Numbered from the stretch's first letter, positions 19,561-30,745 are shown. The stretch is 64,000 bases of DNA from Cronobacter muytjensii ATCC 51329 (GCF_001277195.1 NZ_CP012268.1:372001-436000); one strand, 5' to 3'. Made by a program: numbers and translations. The notes: generated by a model from the letters alone, not told the origin.

Positions 19561-20817
19561 TTAGCCCTCAGCCGCTGGCTGGGGGCATCTCGCCTCCTTC
19601 CAGGCAGCCACCGCGCGAATACGCCGTTTGGTCAGCTCATCACGGATCGCCGGGCCGGTAAAACCCGCCTCCACCACGTCTTTAGGCGACACCGCGCGCG
19701 CCACTTCCCACGCCTCGCGCAGCAGACGCGCCTGCGGATAGTCTTTCGCCTCAAACCCGGTGCGTCCGCGCACATCCGCTTCGCTGGTGATCGCTATTTG
19801 CTCGACGCGCTGCGGTTTGCGCCAGGCGTCTATCGAGTCGAACAGGCCCACGATAGTGCGCGGTTTCAGCACCGGGAAGGTATGAATAAGGTCGTGAAAT
19901 TCCGCCACCAGCTTTGCGAGATCGCGAATGTCGTTCGGCACGCGCAGCCGTTTGCACACCTGTTCGACAAGCCGCACGCCCGCCGGGCCGTGGCCGTGAT
20001 GGCGCGGCCACAGATGCGGCGGCGTCAGCCCTTTGCCTAAATCGTGACACAGCGCGGAAAAGCGTACATCCACCGCCGGGCTGAGCATCGCGGCCATTGA
20101 GAGCGTCATCAGCGTATGAATGCCGGTGTCGATTTCCGGGTGCCACTTCGCTGGCGCCGGAACGCCAAACAGCTTGTCCACTTCCGGGAACAGCACTTTC
20201 AGCGCGCCGCACTCGCGCAGCATCAGGAAATAAATTTGCGGATTACGGGTGGTGAGCGCGTTTTCGGTTTCTTTCCAGACGCGCTCCGCCGTCAGGTGTT
20301 CCAGCTCGCCGTTCTCCGCCATCTCGCGCATCAGCGCGAGCGTTTCCGGGGCGATGCGAAAGCCGAGATGCGCGTAGCGGGCAGCGAAGCGCGCCACGCG
20401 CAGCACGCGCAGCGGATCTTCGTTAAATGCTGGCGAGACGTGGCGCAGCAGGCGCGCTTTGAGATCGGCGCGACCGTGGTAAGGGTCGATAAACTCGCCC
20501 GCGTCATCCTGAGCGATGGCGTTAATGGTGAGGTCACGGCGCTGTAAATCCTGCTCCAGCGTCACGTCCGGCGCGGCGTAGCAGGTGAAGCCGGTATAAC
20601 CCTGGCCGGATTTCCGCTCGGTGCGCGCAAGGGCATACTCTTCATGGGTCTGCGGGTGCAGAAACACCGGGAAATCTTTCCCGACCTGCTGATACCCCAG
20701 CTCAAGCATTTCGGCGGGTGTGGCACCTACCACCACCCAGTCCCTGTCCTTTACCGGCAGCCCTAACAGGGCGTCACGCACCGCACCACCAACCAGATAA
20801 CTCTTCACGCATTCCAC
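19561..20817 (-). CDS. cca: CCA tRNA nucleotidyltransferase (multifunctional)
   Basis: Adds or repairs the 3' CCA of tRNAs. 418 residues, slightly longer than E. coli (412). Class II nucleotidyltransferase head [10 protein letters not shown] with the catalytic DRDWVVVG, then [10 protein letters not shown], then a C-terminal HD domain ([10 protein letters not shown]) that gives phosphatase and phosphodiesterase activities in the enterobacterial enzyme. Confidence 0.97.
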   Translation of the reverse strand: MECVKSYLVGGAVRDALLGLPVKDRDWVVVGATPAEMLELGYQQVGKDFPVFLHPQTHEEYALARTERKSGQGYTGFTCYAAPDVTLEQDLQRRDLTINAIAQDDAGEFIDPYHGRADLKARLLRHVSPAFNEDPLRVLRVARFAARYAHLGFRIAPETLALMREMAENGELEHLTAERVWKETENALTTRNPQIYFLMLRECGALKVLFPEVDKLFGVPAPAKWHPEIDTGIHTLMTLSMAAMLSPAVDVRFSALCHDLGKGLTPPHLWPRHHGHGPAGVRLVEQVCKRLRVPNDIRDLAKLVAEFHDLIHTFPVLKPRTIVGLFDSIDAWRKPQRVEQIAITSEADVRGRTGFEAKDYPQARLLREAWEVARAVSPKDVVEAGFTGPAIRDELTKRRIRAVAAWKEARCPQPAAEG

Positions 20818-20873
20818 TCCGACTCATATTTAGCCGACAGATAATACGTTAAGTGTAGAGGAGATGGGGAGCG

Positions 20874-20895
20874 AAAAGGGCAGCGGGCGCTGCCC
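20874..20895 (-). terminator. Terminator of ygiM
   Basis: GGGCAGCG-CC-CGCTGCCC on the minus strand (20895-20878) followed by TTTT, a few bases after the ygiM stop. Confidence 0.75.
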
Positions 20896-20903
20896 TGAGA
20901 GGT

Positions 20904-21518
20904 TTAGTTCATCCAGCGGTCTTTGCGCTTGCGGCTTGGGATCATATGCGGGAGCAGCAAACCGAGCAGCAAACCAACGCCCAGCACGCCGCCGCCATAC
21001 ATAAACCACTGCATGATGATGGTGCGCTGTTTATCATCAATCTGAATATTGGCGGCGTTCACTTTTTTCTGCGCCACGATAAGCTCGTTTTTAAGCTTCT
21101 GATTTTCATCTTTCAGGCCGTTGATAATACCGTCGCTGGCGGCGACTTTCTTCTGCATCTCCGCCGTGCGCTGATTCCATGTGGTGTCGATATTATTCAG
21201 CTTATCCGTCAGGGTCTTAACCTGATTTTCCAGCTCCGGCACGCGGGTGCGCAGGCTGGGTTCGCTCTTGAGCTGTTCCAGCGGGATCCAGGACGTGCGG
21301 CCACTGGTATCACGAATCTGTCCATATTTGCCGTTACTTTCCAGCAGTGCGACTTCTTCGCCGGCATTCACCGTGCCGACCAGGCGGTAATTGTCACCCG
21401 GACCGCTACGTACCCAGGTGTTGAGTTCATCCGAAACATAGCGTTTTTCTTCGGCAGCGGCCTGGAAAGAGACGCTAAGCGCAAGCAGGGAAAAGCAAAT
21501 CAGACGTAATTTGTGCAT
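20904..21518 (-). CDS. ygiM: SH3-domain membrane protein YgiM
   Basis: 204 residues (E. coli 206). A cleavable-looking signal peptide (to SFQAAAEEK), a bacterial SH3 domain (about 25-90, with NTWVRSGPGDNYRLVGTV and SWIPLEQL), a coiled coil (about 93-165) and a C-terminal membrane helix (GGGVLGVGLLLGLLLPHMI) ending in a basic tail. The architecture suggests a periplasmic, inner-membrane-anchored protein. Its role is poorly defined. Divergent from ygiF. Confidence 0.92.
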   Translation of the reverse strand: MHKLRLICFSLLALSVSFQAAAEEKRYVSDELNTWVRSGPGDNYRLVGTVNAGEEVALLESNGKYGQIRDTSGRTSWIPLEQLKSEPSLRTRVPELENQVKTLTDKLNNIDTTWNQRTAEMQKKVAASDGIINGLKDENQKLKNELIVAQKKVNAANIQIDDKQRTIIMQWFMYGGGVLGVGLLLGLLLPHMIPSRKRKDRWMN

Positions 21519-21767
21519 CAGTTGGTCGTTATTGTCGTTGAAAGTGGAACGATAGTAGTGGCATCAGTCTGACGATGCAAAGCGTAAACCTGAATGGGAA
21601 TCTTCCTGGTCAGCCCGTCGCCCGCCACCGCGGCAAATTTCGCTTTTTGCGTGCGTCAAAAAGCCTCAAACGTGGCAATTTTTCGCAAAATACTATCTAC
21701 TGACAGATACCAGGCTATTAAGTTCGCTGGAGTTTTCTTCAGTGTGACCCAACCAGAAAGCAGAGAC

Positions 21768-23069
21768 ATGGCTCAGGAAATCGAACTCAAATTTATCGTC
21801 GACCCGGAACAGATTGACGCGCTGCGCGCCGCGCTGAACGCCCTTGAGGCTGAACACAGCGCCCCGCGCCAGCTGCTCAATATCTATTACGAAACCGCGG
21901 ACAACCAGCTGCGCCGTCACGATATGGGGCTGCGTATTCGCGGGGATAATGGCCGTTATGAAATGACCATGAAAGTCGCTGGCCGCACGACTGGCGGGCT
22001 ACATCAGCGTCCGGAATATAACATTGAACTGGAAACGCCCGAGCTTGCGCTGGCGCGTTTTCCTGCGGAAGTCTGGCCGGAAGGCCTGTCGCCCGAAGCA
22101 TTGCAGGGCGCGGTACATCCACTGTTCAGCACCGATTTCGCCCGTGAAAAGTGGGTGGTTACTCACGGCGAAAGCCGCATTGAACTTGCGCTCGACCGCG
22201 GCGAAGTGAAAGCCGGCGAGCTGGCGGAGCCCATTTGCGAGCTGGAGCTTGAACTGCTCGAAGGCCAGGCGGCGGACGTGTTGAAATTCGCCCGTCAGCT
22301 TGTGGCGAAGCCGGGTCTGCGTCAGGGCAGCCTGAGCAAAGCGGCGCGCGGCTACCATCTGGCGCAGGGCAACGCTGAACGCCCGCTGCGTCCGCTAACG
22401 CTGCTGAAGATGCCGGCGAAAGCTCATGTGGAGCAGGGGCTTGAAGCGTCGCTGGAATGGGCGCTTGATCACTGGCTCTATCACGAGGAGCTGTGGCTGC
22501 GCGGCAACGGCAAGGCGAAACAGCAGGTGCGCGAGGCCATCGCCCTGGTGCGCCATACGCTGGCGCTGTTCGGCGGTATCGTGCCGCGAAAAGCGAGTAC
22601 TCGCTTACGTGACCTGCTAACCCAGTGCGAAGCGACGCTCGCGACCGACGCTTCGGCCCAGACGGTCGCTTTCAGCGCCATTCAGGCCTCCGCCCGCCTC
22701 GCGCTCACCGAATGGCTGGTGTTCCGCGGCTGGCAGCCTTTCCTCGACGAAAGAGGCCGTCAGAAAATGGCGGATTCCTGGAAACGCTTTGCCGATATCA
22801 ACCTCTCGCGCCACGCCGCTGAACTGAAAGCCGCCTTTGGTCAGCCGCTCGGCGACCGCTATGTCGATCAACTGCCGCGCCTTTCGCGCGAGCTTGACGC
22901 GCTGCGTCTGCTGGCGGGCGTCTATGACGAAACCGTCGCGCTGTTCTGGCTCGACAACTGGCAGGGGCTGCGTCACGCCATCGAAACCGGCCAGCGTATT
23001 GAGATTGAGCATTTCCGCAATGAGGCTATCTCGCAGGCGCCGTTCTGGCGGCACAGCGGGAAACCGTAA
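21768..23069 (+). CDS. ygiF: Inorganic triphosphatase YgiF (CYTH-CHAD)
   Basis: 433 residues, identical in length to E. coli YgiF. N-terminal CYTH domain begins with the signature EIELKF (ExExK) and hydrolyses tripolyphosphate in the E. coli protein. The C-terminal CHAD helical domain (about 220-433) is rich in conserved His and Arg and binds polyphosphate in other CHAD proteins. ATG at 21768 chosen from the family start; the open frame continues upstream without family-like sequence. Followed by glnE after 20 bases, likely one operon. Confidence 0.96.
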   Translation: MAQEIELKFIVDPEQIDALRAALNALEAEHSAPRQLLNIYYETADNQLRRHDMGLRIRGDNGRYEMTMKVAGRTTGGLHQRPEYNIELETPELALARFPAEVWPEGLSPEALQGAVHPLFSTDFAREKWVVTHGESRIELALDRGEVKAGELAEPICELELELLEGQAADVLKFARQLVAKPGLRQGSLSKAARGYHLAQGNAERPLRPLTLLKMPAKAHVEQGLEASLEWALDHWLYHEELWLRGNGKAKQQVREAIALVRHTLALFGGIVPRKASTRLRDLLTQCEATLATDASAQTVAFSAIQASARLALTEWLVFRGWQPFLDERGRQKMADSWKRFADINLSRHAAELKAAFGQPLGDRYVDQLPRLSRELDALRLLAGVYDETVALFWLDNWQGLRHAIETGQRIEIEHFRNEAISQAPFWRHSGKP

Positions 23070-23089
23070 ACCACGACAGGAAAACCCGC

Positions 23090-25927
23090 ATGACGCCGCT
23101 CTCACTCCCTTTGCAACAGCACTGGCAAGCCGTGGTGGAGCGGCTGCCTTTCGATGCCGCCGCGCTCAGCGATGACGCGCGCGCGGTGCTGACCTTCAGC
23201 GATTTCGTGCGCGAGGCGATAAGCGCGCACCCCGACTGGCTTAACGAGCTTGAGGCGACGCCGCCTGAGGCGGATGAGTGGCGCCATTATGGCGCCTGGC
23301 TGCAGACGGCGCTGGCGGACGTTCACGACGAGGCGGCGCTGATGCGTGCGCTGCGCCAGTTCCGCCGCCGCGTCATGACGCGCATCGCCTGGAGCCAGAC
23401 GCTTGCGCGCGTCACCACGGGCCAAACCCTGACGCAGCTCAGTGAGCTTGCGGAAACGCTGATTGTCGCAGCGCGCGACTGGCTTTACAGCGCATGCTGT
23501 CGCGAATGGGGCACGCCATGTAACGCCCAGGGCGTGCCGCAGCCGCTGATGATCCTCGGTATGGGGAAACTGGGCGGCGGCGAGCTTAACTTCTCTTCCG
23601 ATATCGATCTGATTTTCGCCTGGCCGGAAAGCGGTTCGACCCAGGGCGGACGGCGCGAGCTGGATAACGCCCAGTTTTTTACGCGCCTCGGCCAGCGGCT
23701 TATCAAAGCGCTCGACCAGCCTACCCAGGACGGCTTTGTGTACCGCGTCGACATGCGTCTGCGCCCCTTCGGCGACAGCGGCCCCCTGGTGCTAAGCTTC
23801 GCCGCCCTTGAAGATTACTATCAGGAGCAGGGGCGCGACTGGGAGCGCTACGCGATGGTCAAAGCGCGCATCATGGGCGATAACAACGACGCCTGGAGCC
23901 AGGAGCTGCGCGCGATGCTGCGGCCCTTTATCTTCCGCCGCTATATCGATTTCAGCGTTATCCAGTCGCTGCGCAACATGAAGGGCATGATTGCCCGCGA
24001 AGTGCGCCGCCGGGGGTTGACCGATAATATCAAGCTCGGCGCGGGCGGCATTCGCGAAACCGAATTTATCGTGCAGGTGTTTCAACTGATCCGCGGCGGG
24101 CGCGAACCGTCGCTACAGCAGCGCTCGCTGCTGCCGACGCTTGAGGCGATTGAGCAATTGCATCTGCTCTCGCCGGACGATGCCGCCTGCCTGCGCGAGG
24201 CTTATCTCTTTTTGCGGCGGCTCGAAAACCTGCTGCAAAGCATCAACGATGAGCAAACCCAGACGCTGCCGGGCGACGCGCTGAACCGTGCGCGACTGGC
24301 GTGGGCGATGGGCGAGGCAGACTGGGCGACTCTCACGGCACTGCTTGAGCGCCATATGGCGGGCGTGCGGCGGGTCTTTAACGAGCTTATCGGCGATGAA
24401 GAGCCGACCGGCGGTGAGGAGTCGCTGACCGAAGGCTGGCGCGAACTGTGGCATGACGCGCTGGACGCCGACGACGATACGCCGGTGTTGAGCGCGTTAG
24501 GCGCGGAGAGCCGGATGCGGCTGCTGGCGACGCTGGCTGATTTTCGCAAAGAAACAGAGAAGCGAACCATCGGGCCGCGCGGGCGTCAGGTGCTCGATAA
24601 TCTGATGCCGCATCTGCTGAGCGCCGTCTGCGCCAGCCCTGATGAGGCGGCGCTGGCGCTCTCCCGCGTCACGCCGCTGCTGACCGGCATCGTTACCCGC
24701 ACTACCTATCTGGAGCTGTTAAGCGAATACCCCGGCGCGCTCAAGCATTTGATTCGCCTGTGCGCCGCCTCGCCGATGGTGGCGAGCCAGCTGGCGCGCT
24801 ATCCGCTGCTGCTTGATGAACTCCTTGACCCGAACACGCTGTATCAGCCGACGGCGATGGACGCTTATCGCGACGAGCTGCGCCAGTATCTGCTACGCGT
24901 GCCGGACGATGACGAAGAGCAACAGCTTGAGGCGCTGCGCCAGTTTAAACAGGCCCAACTGCTGCGCGTGGCGGCGGCGGATATTGCCGGTACGCTGCCG
25001 GTGATGAAAGTGAGCGATCACTTAACCTGGCTTGCCGAAGCGATTATCGACGCGGTGGTTCAGCAGGCGTGGGGGCAAATGGTGGCGCGTTACGGTCAGC
25101 CGAAGCATCTGCGCGATCGCGACGGCCGCGGCTTCGCGGTGGTCGGCTACGGCAAACTGGGCGGCTGGGAGCTGGGCTACAGCTCTGATCTCGATTTAGT
25201 CTTTCTGCACGACTGCCCGGCGGAGGTGATGACAGACGGCGAGCGAGAAATCGACGGGCGTCAGTTCTATCTGCGTCTCGCGCAGCGCATCATGCATCTG
25301 TTCAGCACCCGCACGTCGTCGGGCATTCTCTATGAAGTGGACGCCCGGCTGCGTCCGTCCGGGGCGGCGGGGATGCTGGTGACAACAGCGGAAGCTTTCG
25401 CCGATTATCAGAAAAACGACGCCTGGACGTGGGAGCATCAGGCGCTGGTACGCGCCCGCGTTGTGTATGGCGATAAACCGCTACAGGCGCAGTTTGACGC
25501 CATCCGCCGCGACGTGCTTGCCACGCCGCGCGACAGCGACGCGCTGCGAACCGACGTGCGTGAAATGCGCGAAAAAATGCGCGCCCATCTCGGCAACAAA
25601 CACCGGGATCGTTTTGATATCAAAGCCGATGAAGGCGGTATTACCGATATCGAATTTATTACGCAGTTTATGGTGCTGCGCTACGCGCCTGAACAACCGA
25701 AGCTGACGCGCTGGTCGGATAACGTGCGTATTCTGGAACTGCTGGCGCAGCACGACATTATGCGTGAGGACGAGGCGAAAGCGCTGACCCACGCCTATGT
25801 CACGCTGCGTGATGAGCTGCACCGGCTGGCATTGCAGGAGCAACCAGGACACGTGGCGCAGATCGCCTTTGAACAGGAGCGCGAACAGGTGCGTGACAGC
25901 TGGCGGCGCTGGCTGGCCCCGGCGTAA
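23090..25927 (+). CDS. glnE: Glutamine synthetase adenylyltransferase / adenylyl-removing enzyme GlnE
   Basis: Bifunctional regulator that adenylylates and deadenylylates glutamine synthetase in response to PII and glutamine. 945 residues (E. coli 946). Two nucleotidyltransferase cores are seen: [20 protein letters not shown] at about 156-175 (adenylyl removal) and [20 protein letters not shown] at about 684-703 (adenylylation). Confidence 0.98.
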   Translation: MTPLSLPLQQHWQAVVERLPFDAAALSDDARAVLTFSDFVREAISAHPDWLNELEATPPEADEWRHYGAWLQTALADVHDEAALMRALRQFRRRVMTRIAWSQTLARVTTGQTLTQLSELAETLIVAARDWLYSACCREWGTPCNAQGVPQPLMILGMGKLGGGELNFSSDIDLIFAWPESGSTQGGRRELDNAQFFTRLGQRLIKALDQPTQDGFVYRVDMRLRPFGDSGPLVLSFAALEDYYQEQGRDWERYAMVKARIMGDNNDAWSQELRAMLRPFIFRRYIDFSVIQSLRNMKGMIAREVRRRGLTDNIKLGAGGIRETEFIVQVFQLIRGGREPSLQQRSLLPTLEAIEQLHLLSPDDAACLREAYLFLRRLENLLQSINDEQTQTLPGDALNRARLAWAMGEADWATLTALLERHMAGVRRVFNELIGDEEPTGGEESLTEGWRELWHDALDADDDTPVLSALGAESRMRLLATLADFRKETEKRTIGPRGRQVLDNLMPHLLSAVCASPDEAALALSRVTPLLTGIVTRTTYLELLSEYPGALKHLIRLCAASPMVASQLARYPLLLDELLDPNTLYQPTAMDAYRDELRQYLLRVPDDDEEQQLEALRQFKQAQLLRVAAADIAGTLPVMKVSDHLTWLAEAIIDAVVQQAWGQMVARYGQPKHLRDRDGRGFAVVGYGKLGGWELGYSSDLDLVFLHDCPAEVMTDGEREIDGRQFYLRLAQRIMHLFSTRTSSGILYEVDARLRPSGAAGMLVTTAEAFADYQKNDAWTWEHQALVRARVVYGDKPLQAQFDAIRRDVLATPRDSDALRTDVREMREKMRAHLGNKHRDRFDIKADEGGITDIEFITQFMVLRYAPEQPKLTRWSDNVRILELLAQHDIMREDEAKALTHAYVTLRDELHRLALQEQPGHVAQIAFEQEREQVRDSWRRWLAPA

Positions 25928-25994
25928 AAGTGCGATTGCGCGTAACTGTGCTATCATCGCGCGCAAATTTTGGTGTCTCTCAGGAGAGTCAGGA

Positions 25995-27422
25995 ATGAAA
26001 GTAACGCTGCCCGATTTTGAACGCGCAGGCGTCATGGTAGTCGGTGATGTGATGCTGGACCGCTACTGGTATGGCCCGACGAGCCGCATCTCACCGGAAG
26101 CCCCGGTGCCGGTCGTGAAAGTGGAAACTATCGAAGAGCGCCCGGGCGGCGCGGCGAACGTGGCGATGAATATCGCGTCTCTCGGCGCCAGCTCGCGTCT
26201 GGTCGGTCTGACCGGCATTGACGACGCGGCGCGCGCGCTCAGCCAGTCGCTTTCCCAGGTAAACGTGAAATGCGATTTCGTGTCGGTGCCGACGCACCCG
26301 ACCATCACCAAGCTGCGCGTGCTGTCGCGCAACCAGCAGTTGATCCGTCTCGATTTTGAAGAAGGTTTCGAAGGCGTTGATCCGGAGCCGCTGCACGAGC
26401 GTATCAATCAGGCGCTGGGGCAGATCGGCGCGCTGGTGCTCTCTGACTACGCCAAAGGCGCGCTCGCAAGCGTTCAACAGATGATCCAGTTGGCACGTAA
26501 AGCGGGCGTTCCGGTGCTGATCGACCCCAAAGGCACCGATTTCGAACGCTATCGCGGCGCGACGCTGCTGACCCCAAACCTCTCAGAATTTGAAGCGGTG
26601 GCGGGTAAATGCAAAAACGAGCAGGACATTGTCGAGCGCGGCATGAAAATCATCGCTGATTTCGAGCTTAGCGCGCTGCTGGTGACCCGCTCCGAACAGG
26701 GCATGACGCTGTTGCAGCCGGGTAAAGCGCCGTTCCACCTGCCGACGCAGGCGCAGGAAGTTTATGATGTCACCGGCGCGGGCGATACCGTGATCGGCGT
26801 GCTGGCGGCGACGCTGGCGTCCGGCAATTCGCTCGAAGAAGCCTGCTTCTTCGCGAATGCGGCGGCGGGCGTGGTGGTTGGCAAGCTCGGCACCTCGACC
26901 GTGTCGCCGGTAGAACTGGAAAACGCGGTGCGTGGTCGTTCAGAAACCGGCTTTGGCGTGATGAGTGAAGCGGCGCTGAAAGACGCTGTGCTGGCGGCCC
27001 GCAAGCGCGGCGAAAAGGTGGTGATGACCAACGGCGTGTTCGACATCCTGCACGCGGGTCATGTGTCCTACCTGGCGAATGCCCGCAAGCTTGGCGACCG
27101 TCTGATTGTGGCGGTCAACAGCGACGCCTCAACGAAGCGCCTGAAAGGCGATACCCGTCCGGTGAACCCGCAGGAGCAGCGTATGACGGTGCTGGCCGCG
27201 CTGGAAGCGGTAGACTGGGTGGTGCCGTTTGAAGAGGACACGCCGCAGCGCCTGATTAGCGAAATCCTGCCCGATCTGCTGGTGAAAGGCGGCGACTATA
27301 AGCCTGAAGATATTGCGGGCAGCAAAGAGGTGTGGGCCAACGGCGGTGAGGTGATGGTGCTGAACTTCGAAGATGGCTGTTCCACCACCAATATCATCAA
27401 AAAGATCCAGAAAAACAGCTAA
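25995..27422 (+). CDS. hldE: Bifunctional heptose-7-P kinase / heptose-1-P adenylyltransferase HldE
   Basis: Makes ADP-D-glycero-beta-D-manno-heptose precursor for the lipopolysaccharide core. 475 residues. The N-terminal PfkB-type kinase ends with [14 protein letters not shown]. The C-terminal nucleotidyltransferase has the HAGH motif at residues 353-356 after [12 protein letters not shown] at 25995 has CAGGA just upstream. Probably co-transcribed with ygiF-glnE, as in E. coli. Confidence 0.97.
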   Translation: MKVTLPDFERAGVMVVGDVMLDRYWYGPTSRISPEAPVPVVKVETIEERPGGAANVAMNIASLGASSRLVGLTGIDDAARALSQSLSQVNVKCDFVSVPTHPTITKLRVLSRNQQLIRLDFEEGFEGVDPEPLHERINQALGQIGALVLSDYAKGALASVQQMIQLARKAGVPVLIDPKGTDFERYRGATLLTPNLSEFEAVAGKCKNEQDIVERGMKIIADFELSALLVTRSEQGMTLLQPGKAPFHLPTQAQEVYDVTGAGDTVIGVLAATLASGNSLEEACFFANAAAGVVVGKLGTSTVSPVELENAVRGRSETGFGVMSEAALKDAVLAARKRGEKVVMTNGVFDILHAGHVSYLANARKLGDRLIVAVNSDASTKRLKGDTRPVNPQEQRMTVLAALEAVDWVVPFEEDTPQRLISEILPDLLVKGGDYKPEDIAGSKEVWANGGEVMVLNFEDGCSTTNIIKKIQKNS

Positions 27423-27438
27423 GGCGGTTTGGCTGGCG

Positions 27439-27465
27439 AACGCCCCTTGCCAGGCAGGGGGCGTT
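27439..27465. terminator. Stem-loop between convergent hldE and ubiK
   Basis: AACGCCCC / GGGGCGTT (with one extra G) around TTGCCAGGCA. Symmetrical, no T-tract of note, so a weak bidirectional terminator at most. Confidence 0.45.
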
Positions 27466-27475
27466 GTCACCGCGG

Positions 27476-27841
27476 TTAGTCCTGTTTGTCGAGGCTATCG
27501 ACCGGCGGGATAGCGGGCGGCGGGGTGACGGCGGTAACCGGCGCGCTGGCGCTGCCTGCCGTTGACGCCGCAGGGTTTTCTGCCTGAGTGGAGGCCGCCG
27601 TACCGCGGGATTCCAGCGCAGCCAGACGTTGCTCCAGCGCCGTGAGTTTTTCACGCGTGCGCAGCATAACCTGCGTCTGTACGTCAAATTCCTCGCGGCT
27701 CACCAGATCCAGGCGAGACAGCTGGGCCTGCAATACTTGGCGGATTTTCTTCTCAACATCTTCCCCGATCTCACGGATCCCTTTTGGCATCGATTCATGG
27801 ACCTGACGGGCGATCTGTTCAATTTTCTTCGGGTCAATCAT
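27476..27841 (-). CDS. ubiK: Ubiquinone biosynthesis accessory factor UbiK
   Basis: Small coiled-coil protein that helps UbiJ and the soluble Ubi complex in aerobic ubiquinone synthesis. 121 residues; the first about 80 are nearly identical to E. coli UbiK (96 residues), including [12 protein letters not shown] and [11 protein letters not shown]. After the heptad-rich region the protein has a longer Ala/Pro-rich tail than E. coli (about 25 extra residues, with [14 protein letters not shown]). Confidence 0.93.
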   Translation of the reverse strand: MIDPKKIEQIARQVHESMPKGIREIGEDVEKKIRQVLQAQLSRLDLVSREEFDVQTQVMLRTREKLTALEQRLAALESRGTAASTQAENPAASTAGSASAPVTAVTPPPAIPPVDSLDKQD

Positions 27842-27968
27842 AGCGGTTTCCCTGATCTGGTATGGTCTGAAGAGTAATTGTAATCGCTGATCGGAAGGGT
27901 ATAAACCGGAAATGTTTGAATCTCATGCATTGCCGACGATTATCAATGGCGTTATAGTTATCTCGCTT

Positions 27969-28148
27969 ATTCTCAGGGCGGGGCGAAATTCCCCACCGGC
28001 GGTAAATCAGGCTTACATGCTTTTGCGCGAAAGCGAGAGGCGAAAGGTAAACTGAAAGCCCGCGAGCGCTTCAGAGTTTCTCTGAAGGTCAGCAGATCCG
28101 GTGTAATTCCGGGGCCGACGGTTAAAGTCCGGATGGGAGAGAGTAACG
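27969..28148 (+). promoter_or_regulatory. FMN riboswitch (RFN element) of ribB
   Basis: Contains the conserved RFN blocks: TCAGGGCGGGGCGAAATTCC and CCACCGGCGGTAAATCAG at the start, then GGTCAGCAGATCCGGTG, TTCCGGGGCCGACGG and AAAGTCCGGATGGGAGAGAG at the end. It folds into a multi-branched aptamer that binds FMN and lowers ribB expression. In E. coli this leader is also known as sroG. Confidence 0.96.
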
Positions 28149-28154
28149 ATCTGC

Positions 28155-28182
28155 CTGGGCTTACGCCCACTCACGTTATTTT
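28155..28182 (+). terminator. Hairpin after the RFN aptamer (expression platform candidate)
   Basis: TGGGC-TTAC-GCCCA (28156-28169) followed by a short T-rich run (GTTATTTTG). It may act as a weak FMN-dependent terminator or help hide the ribosome-binding site about 75 bases further on. Confidence 0.5.
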
Positions 28183-28255
28183 GCTTGCCGCTTGCCGGCA
28201 CTCCTAAGACCGCCCTGATTCTGGTAATCCATATAATTAATGAGGTTTCTTTACC

Positions 28256-28909
28256 ATGAATCAGACGCTTCTTTCTGCTTTTGGCACCGCTTTTGAACGC
28301 GTGGAAAACGCGATCGCCGCACTGCGCGAAGGGCGCGGGGTGATGGTGCTTGATGACGAGAACCGCGAAAACGAAGGGGACATGATTTTCGCCGCCGAAA
28401 CCATGACCGTTGAGCAGATGGCGCTGACCATCCGTCACGGCAGCGGTATCGTCTGCCTGTGCCTGACCGAAGAACGCCGTAAACAGCTCGACCTGCCGAT
28501 GATGGTGGAAAACAACACCAGCGCGTTCGGCACCGGCTTTACTGTCACCATCGAAGCGGCGCACGGTGTGACCACCGGCGTTTCCGCAGCCGATCGCATT
28601 ACGACTATTCGCGCGGCGATTGCCGACGACGCGAAGCCGTCCGATCTGCATCGTCCGGGCCACGTCTTTCCGCTGCGCGCGCAGCCGGGCGGCGTGCTGA
28701 CCCGCGGCGGCCACACCGAAGCGACCATCGATTTAGTCGCGCTGGCGGGTTTCAAACCGGCAGGCGTTCTGTGCGAGCTGACCAATGACGACGGCACGAT
28801 GGCGCGCGCGCCGGAGTGCATCGCGTTTGCCCGCGAACACAATATGCCGGTAGTGACTATCGAAGATTTAGTGAGCTATCGCCAGGCGCAGGAGCGCAAA
28901 GCGAGCTGA
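28256..28909 (+). CDS. ribB: 3,4-dihydroxy-2-butanone-4-phosphate synthase RibB
   Basis: Converts ribulose-5-phosphate to DHBP and formate for riboflavin synthesis. 217 residues, same as E. coli. The metal- and substrate-binding loop [10 protein letters not shown] is at residues 33-42, and [12 protein letters not shown] and [16 protein letters not shown] follow. Stand-alone RibB with no fused RibA. Controlled by the upstream FMN riboswitch. Confidence 0.98.
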   Translation: MNQTLLSAFGTAFERVENAIAALREGRGVMVLDDENRENEGDMIFAAETMTVEQMALTIRHGSGIVCLCLTEERRKQLDLPMMVENNTSAFGTGFTVTIEAAHGVTTGVSAADRITTIRAAIADDAKPSDLHRPGHVFPLRAQPGGVLTRGGHTEATIDLVALAGFKPAGVLCELTNDDGTMARAPECIAFAREHNMPVVTIEDLVSYRQAQERKAS

Positions 28910-28910
28910 C

Positions 28911-28933
28911 AAAAAGCCCGGCGAGCGCCGGGC
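28911..28933 (-). terminator. Terminator of zupT (minus strand)
   Basis: GCCCGGCG-AG-CGCCGGGC (28916-28933) with five T downstream on the minus strand (28915-28911). It abuts the ribB stop. Confidence 0.7.
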
Positions 28934-28950
28934 CTGAATCCATATCTGCA

Positions 28951-28975
28951 AAGCCCGGTTTGACCGGGCTTTTTT
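28951..28975 (+). terminator. Terminator of ribB (plus strand)
   Basis: AGCCCGGT-TTG-ACCGGGCT (28952-28970) followed by a run of T. Together with the hairpin at 28916 it separates convergent ribB and zupT. Confidence 0.85.
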
Positions 28976-28976
28976 A

Positions 28977-29759
28977 TTAGCCGCTCAGCCCGCTGGTTTG
29001 CAGCAGCGTCAGGCTGAACCCCATCACAGACATGCCGCACAGCACGCCGTAGCTCGGGTTGTTATGCGGATCGATCTCTTTGGCGAGCGGCATCAGCTCA
29101 TCTACCGACAACGCCACCATGATCCCGGCGACCGCCGCCATAATTGCCGCCATCACTACCGGCGAGACCATCGTACCCAGAATAAGCCAGGCCAGAACGC
29201 CGCCAAGGATCTCCGCCATCCCGGAGACGCCAGCCCAGATAACCGCTTTACGGCGCGATCCCGTGGCAGCGTAGACCGGGCCCGCCACCGCCAGCCCTTC
29301 AGGAATATTGTGCAGCGCTACCGCCAGCGCGATACCGAACCCCAGCTCCAGATTATTGCTGGCGGTCACGTACGTCGCGACGCCTTCCGGAAAGTTATGC
29401 AGGCTGATGCCGAGCGTCAGCAGCAGCGCGGTGCGTCGCAGGCTGCGCGGCGAGTGGCGATGCGCGGCACGTGGATCGACGAGATCCTGTGGATGCGCAT
29501 GCGGCAACAGACGATCAAGCGCAAAATACCCCAGCAGGCCGACAATAAACATGCCGTAGCCAAGCACCGGCGACATACCTTCTTCATTAAGCGCGGCAGG
29601 CAGCATTTCCATCAGGGAAATCAACAGCATAATGCCCGCGGCAAACCCCAGCGAAAAGGCCAGCAGGCGATTAGAGGGCTTCTGCCCCAGCACGCCCAGT
29701 ACCGCACCGATAAACGTGGCGCCGCCCGCCAGCAGGGTCAGGATCAGAGGCACAGACAT
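28977..29759 (-). CDS. zupT: ZIP-family metal transporter ZupT
   Basis: Inner-membrane importer of Zn(II) that also takes Fe, Mn and Co in E. coli. 260 residues (E. coli 257) with about eight membrane segments. The paired metal-site motifs HNFPEGVAT and HNIPEGLAV are seen, plus a His-containing cytosolic loop (PHAHPQDL and AAHRHS). RBS AAGGAG lies just upstream. A near-perfect Fur box sits directly before the RBS. Confidence 0.96.
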   Translation of the reverse strand: MSVPLILTLLAGGATFIGAVLGVLGQKPSNRLLAFSLGFAAGIMLLISLMEMLPAALNEEGMSPVLGYGMFIVGLLGYFALDRLLPHAHPQDLVDPRAAHRHSPRSLRRTALLLTLGISLHNFPEGVATYVTASNNLELGFGIALAVALHNIPEGLAVAGPVYAATGSRRKAVIWAGVSGMAEILGGVLAWLILGTMVSPVVMAAIMAAVAGIMVALSVDELMPLAKEIDPHNNPSYGVLCGMSVMGFSLTLLQTSGLSG

Positions 29760-29773
29760 CGAACACTCCTTTT

Positions 29774-29792
29774 GATAATGATTATCATTAAT
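29774..29792 (-). promoter_or_regulatory. Fur-box-like operator in front of zupT
   Basis: The minus-strand 19-mer ATTAATGATAATCATTATC matches the Fur consensus GATAATGATAATCATTATC at 17 of 19 positions. It ends 14 bases before the zupT start codon and directly precedes the RBS. A possible extended -10 (TGATAAT) lies inside it. Iron-dependent repression is inferred. Confidence 0.75.
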
Positions 29793-29951
29793 GTTAACGA
29801 GCGGAACGGAAAAGTCGAGGCCCGTCCGTGGCTTTTACAGAACACTTACATTCAATTTTTCTGATGATCTTCATCACCCTTATCTCCGTTCTTTAAGCAG
29901 GCAATCGGCGTAAGGTAATGGCATTGATGATACCGATTCAGGGTAAAAATA

Positions 29952-30743
29952 ATGATGCATCTCCCTCGTATGCCTGCACTTTTTCTGGGCCACGGCAGCC
30001 CGATGAACGTGCTGGAAGATAACCGTTATACCCGCGCCTGGCGCGCGCTTGGCGAAACGCTGCCGCGCCCGAACGCCATTGTCATGGTCTCGGCCCACTG
30101 GTTTACGCGCGGCACCGGCGTCACCGCGATGGAAAAGCCGCAAACTATCCACGATTTTGGCGGCTTCCCGCAGGCGCTCTATGATACCCGCTATCCTGCG
30201 CCCGGCTCACCGGCGCTGGCGCAGCGCGTGGTTGATCTTCTGGCGCCGCTGCCGGTCACGCTCGATAGTGAAGCCTGGGGTTTTGACCACGGCGCCTGGG
30301 GCGTCCTGATAAAAATGTATCCGCAGGCCGATATTCCACTGGTGCAACTGAGTATAGATAGCACTAAACCGCCGCTCTGGCACTACCAGATGGGGCGTCG
30401 TCTGGCGTCGCTGCGCGATGAAGGCGTCATGCTGGTGGCGAGCGGCAACGTGGTGCATAACCTGCGTACTGCCCGCTGGCATGGCGAAGGCGAGCCGTAT
30501 CCGTGGGCAGAATCTTTCAATAACTTTGTAAAAGATAACCTGATGTGGCGCGGCGATGATGCTGCACACCCGCTGGTCAACTATCTGGCTCACCCCGGCG
30601 GTAGCCTGGCAAACCCCACGCCGGAGCATTTCCTGCCGCTGCTGTACGCGCTCGGCGCATGGAACGGCGACGAGCCGGTAACGATACCGGTCGATGGCCT
30701 GGAAATGGCGTCGTTAAGTATGCTGTCGGTGCAGGTGGGGTAA
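29952..30743 (+). CDS. ygiD: DODA-type extradiol dioxygenase YgiD
   Basis: Member of the class III extradiol dioxygenase family; the E. coli protein opens the ring of L-DOPA. 263 residues (E. coli 271). Candidate metal ligands lie in FLGHGSPMNV, VSAHWFT and GFDHGAWG, with a later conserved ASGNVVHNL. Two adjacent ATG codons at 29952 and 29955 could both start it. Divergent from zupT and convergent with ygiC. Confidence 0.93.
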   Translation: MMHLPRMPALFLGHGSPMNVLEDNRYTRAWRALGETLPRPNAIVMVSAHWFTRGTGVTAMEKPQTIHDFGGFPQALYDTRYPAPGSPALAQRVVDLLAPLPVTLDSEAWGFDHGAWGVLIKMYPQADIPLVQLSIDSTKPPLWHYQMGRRLASLRDEGVMLVASGNVVHNLRTARWHGEGEPYPWAESFNNFVKDNLMWRGDDAAHPLVNYLAHPGGSLANPTPEHFLPLLYALGAWNGDEPVTIPVDGLEMASLSMLSVQVG

Positions 30744-30745
30744 GC

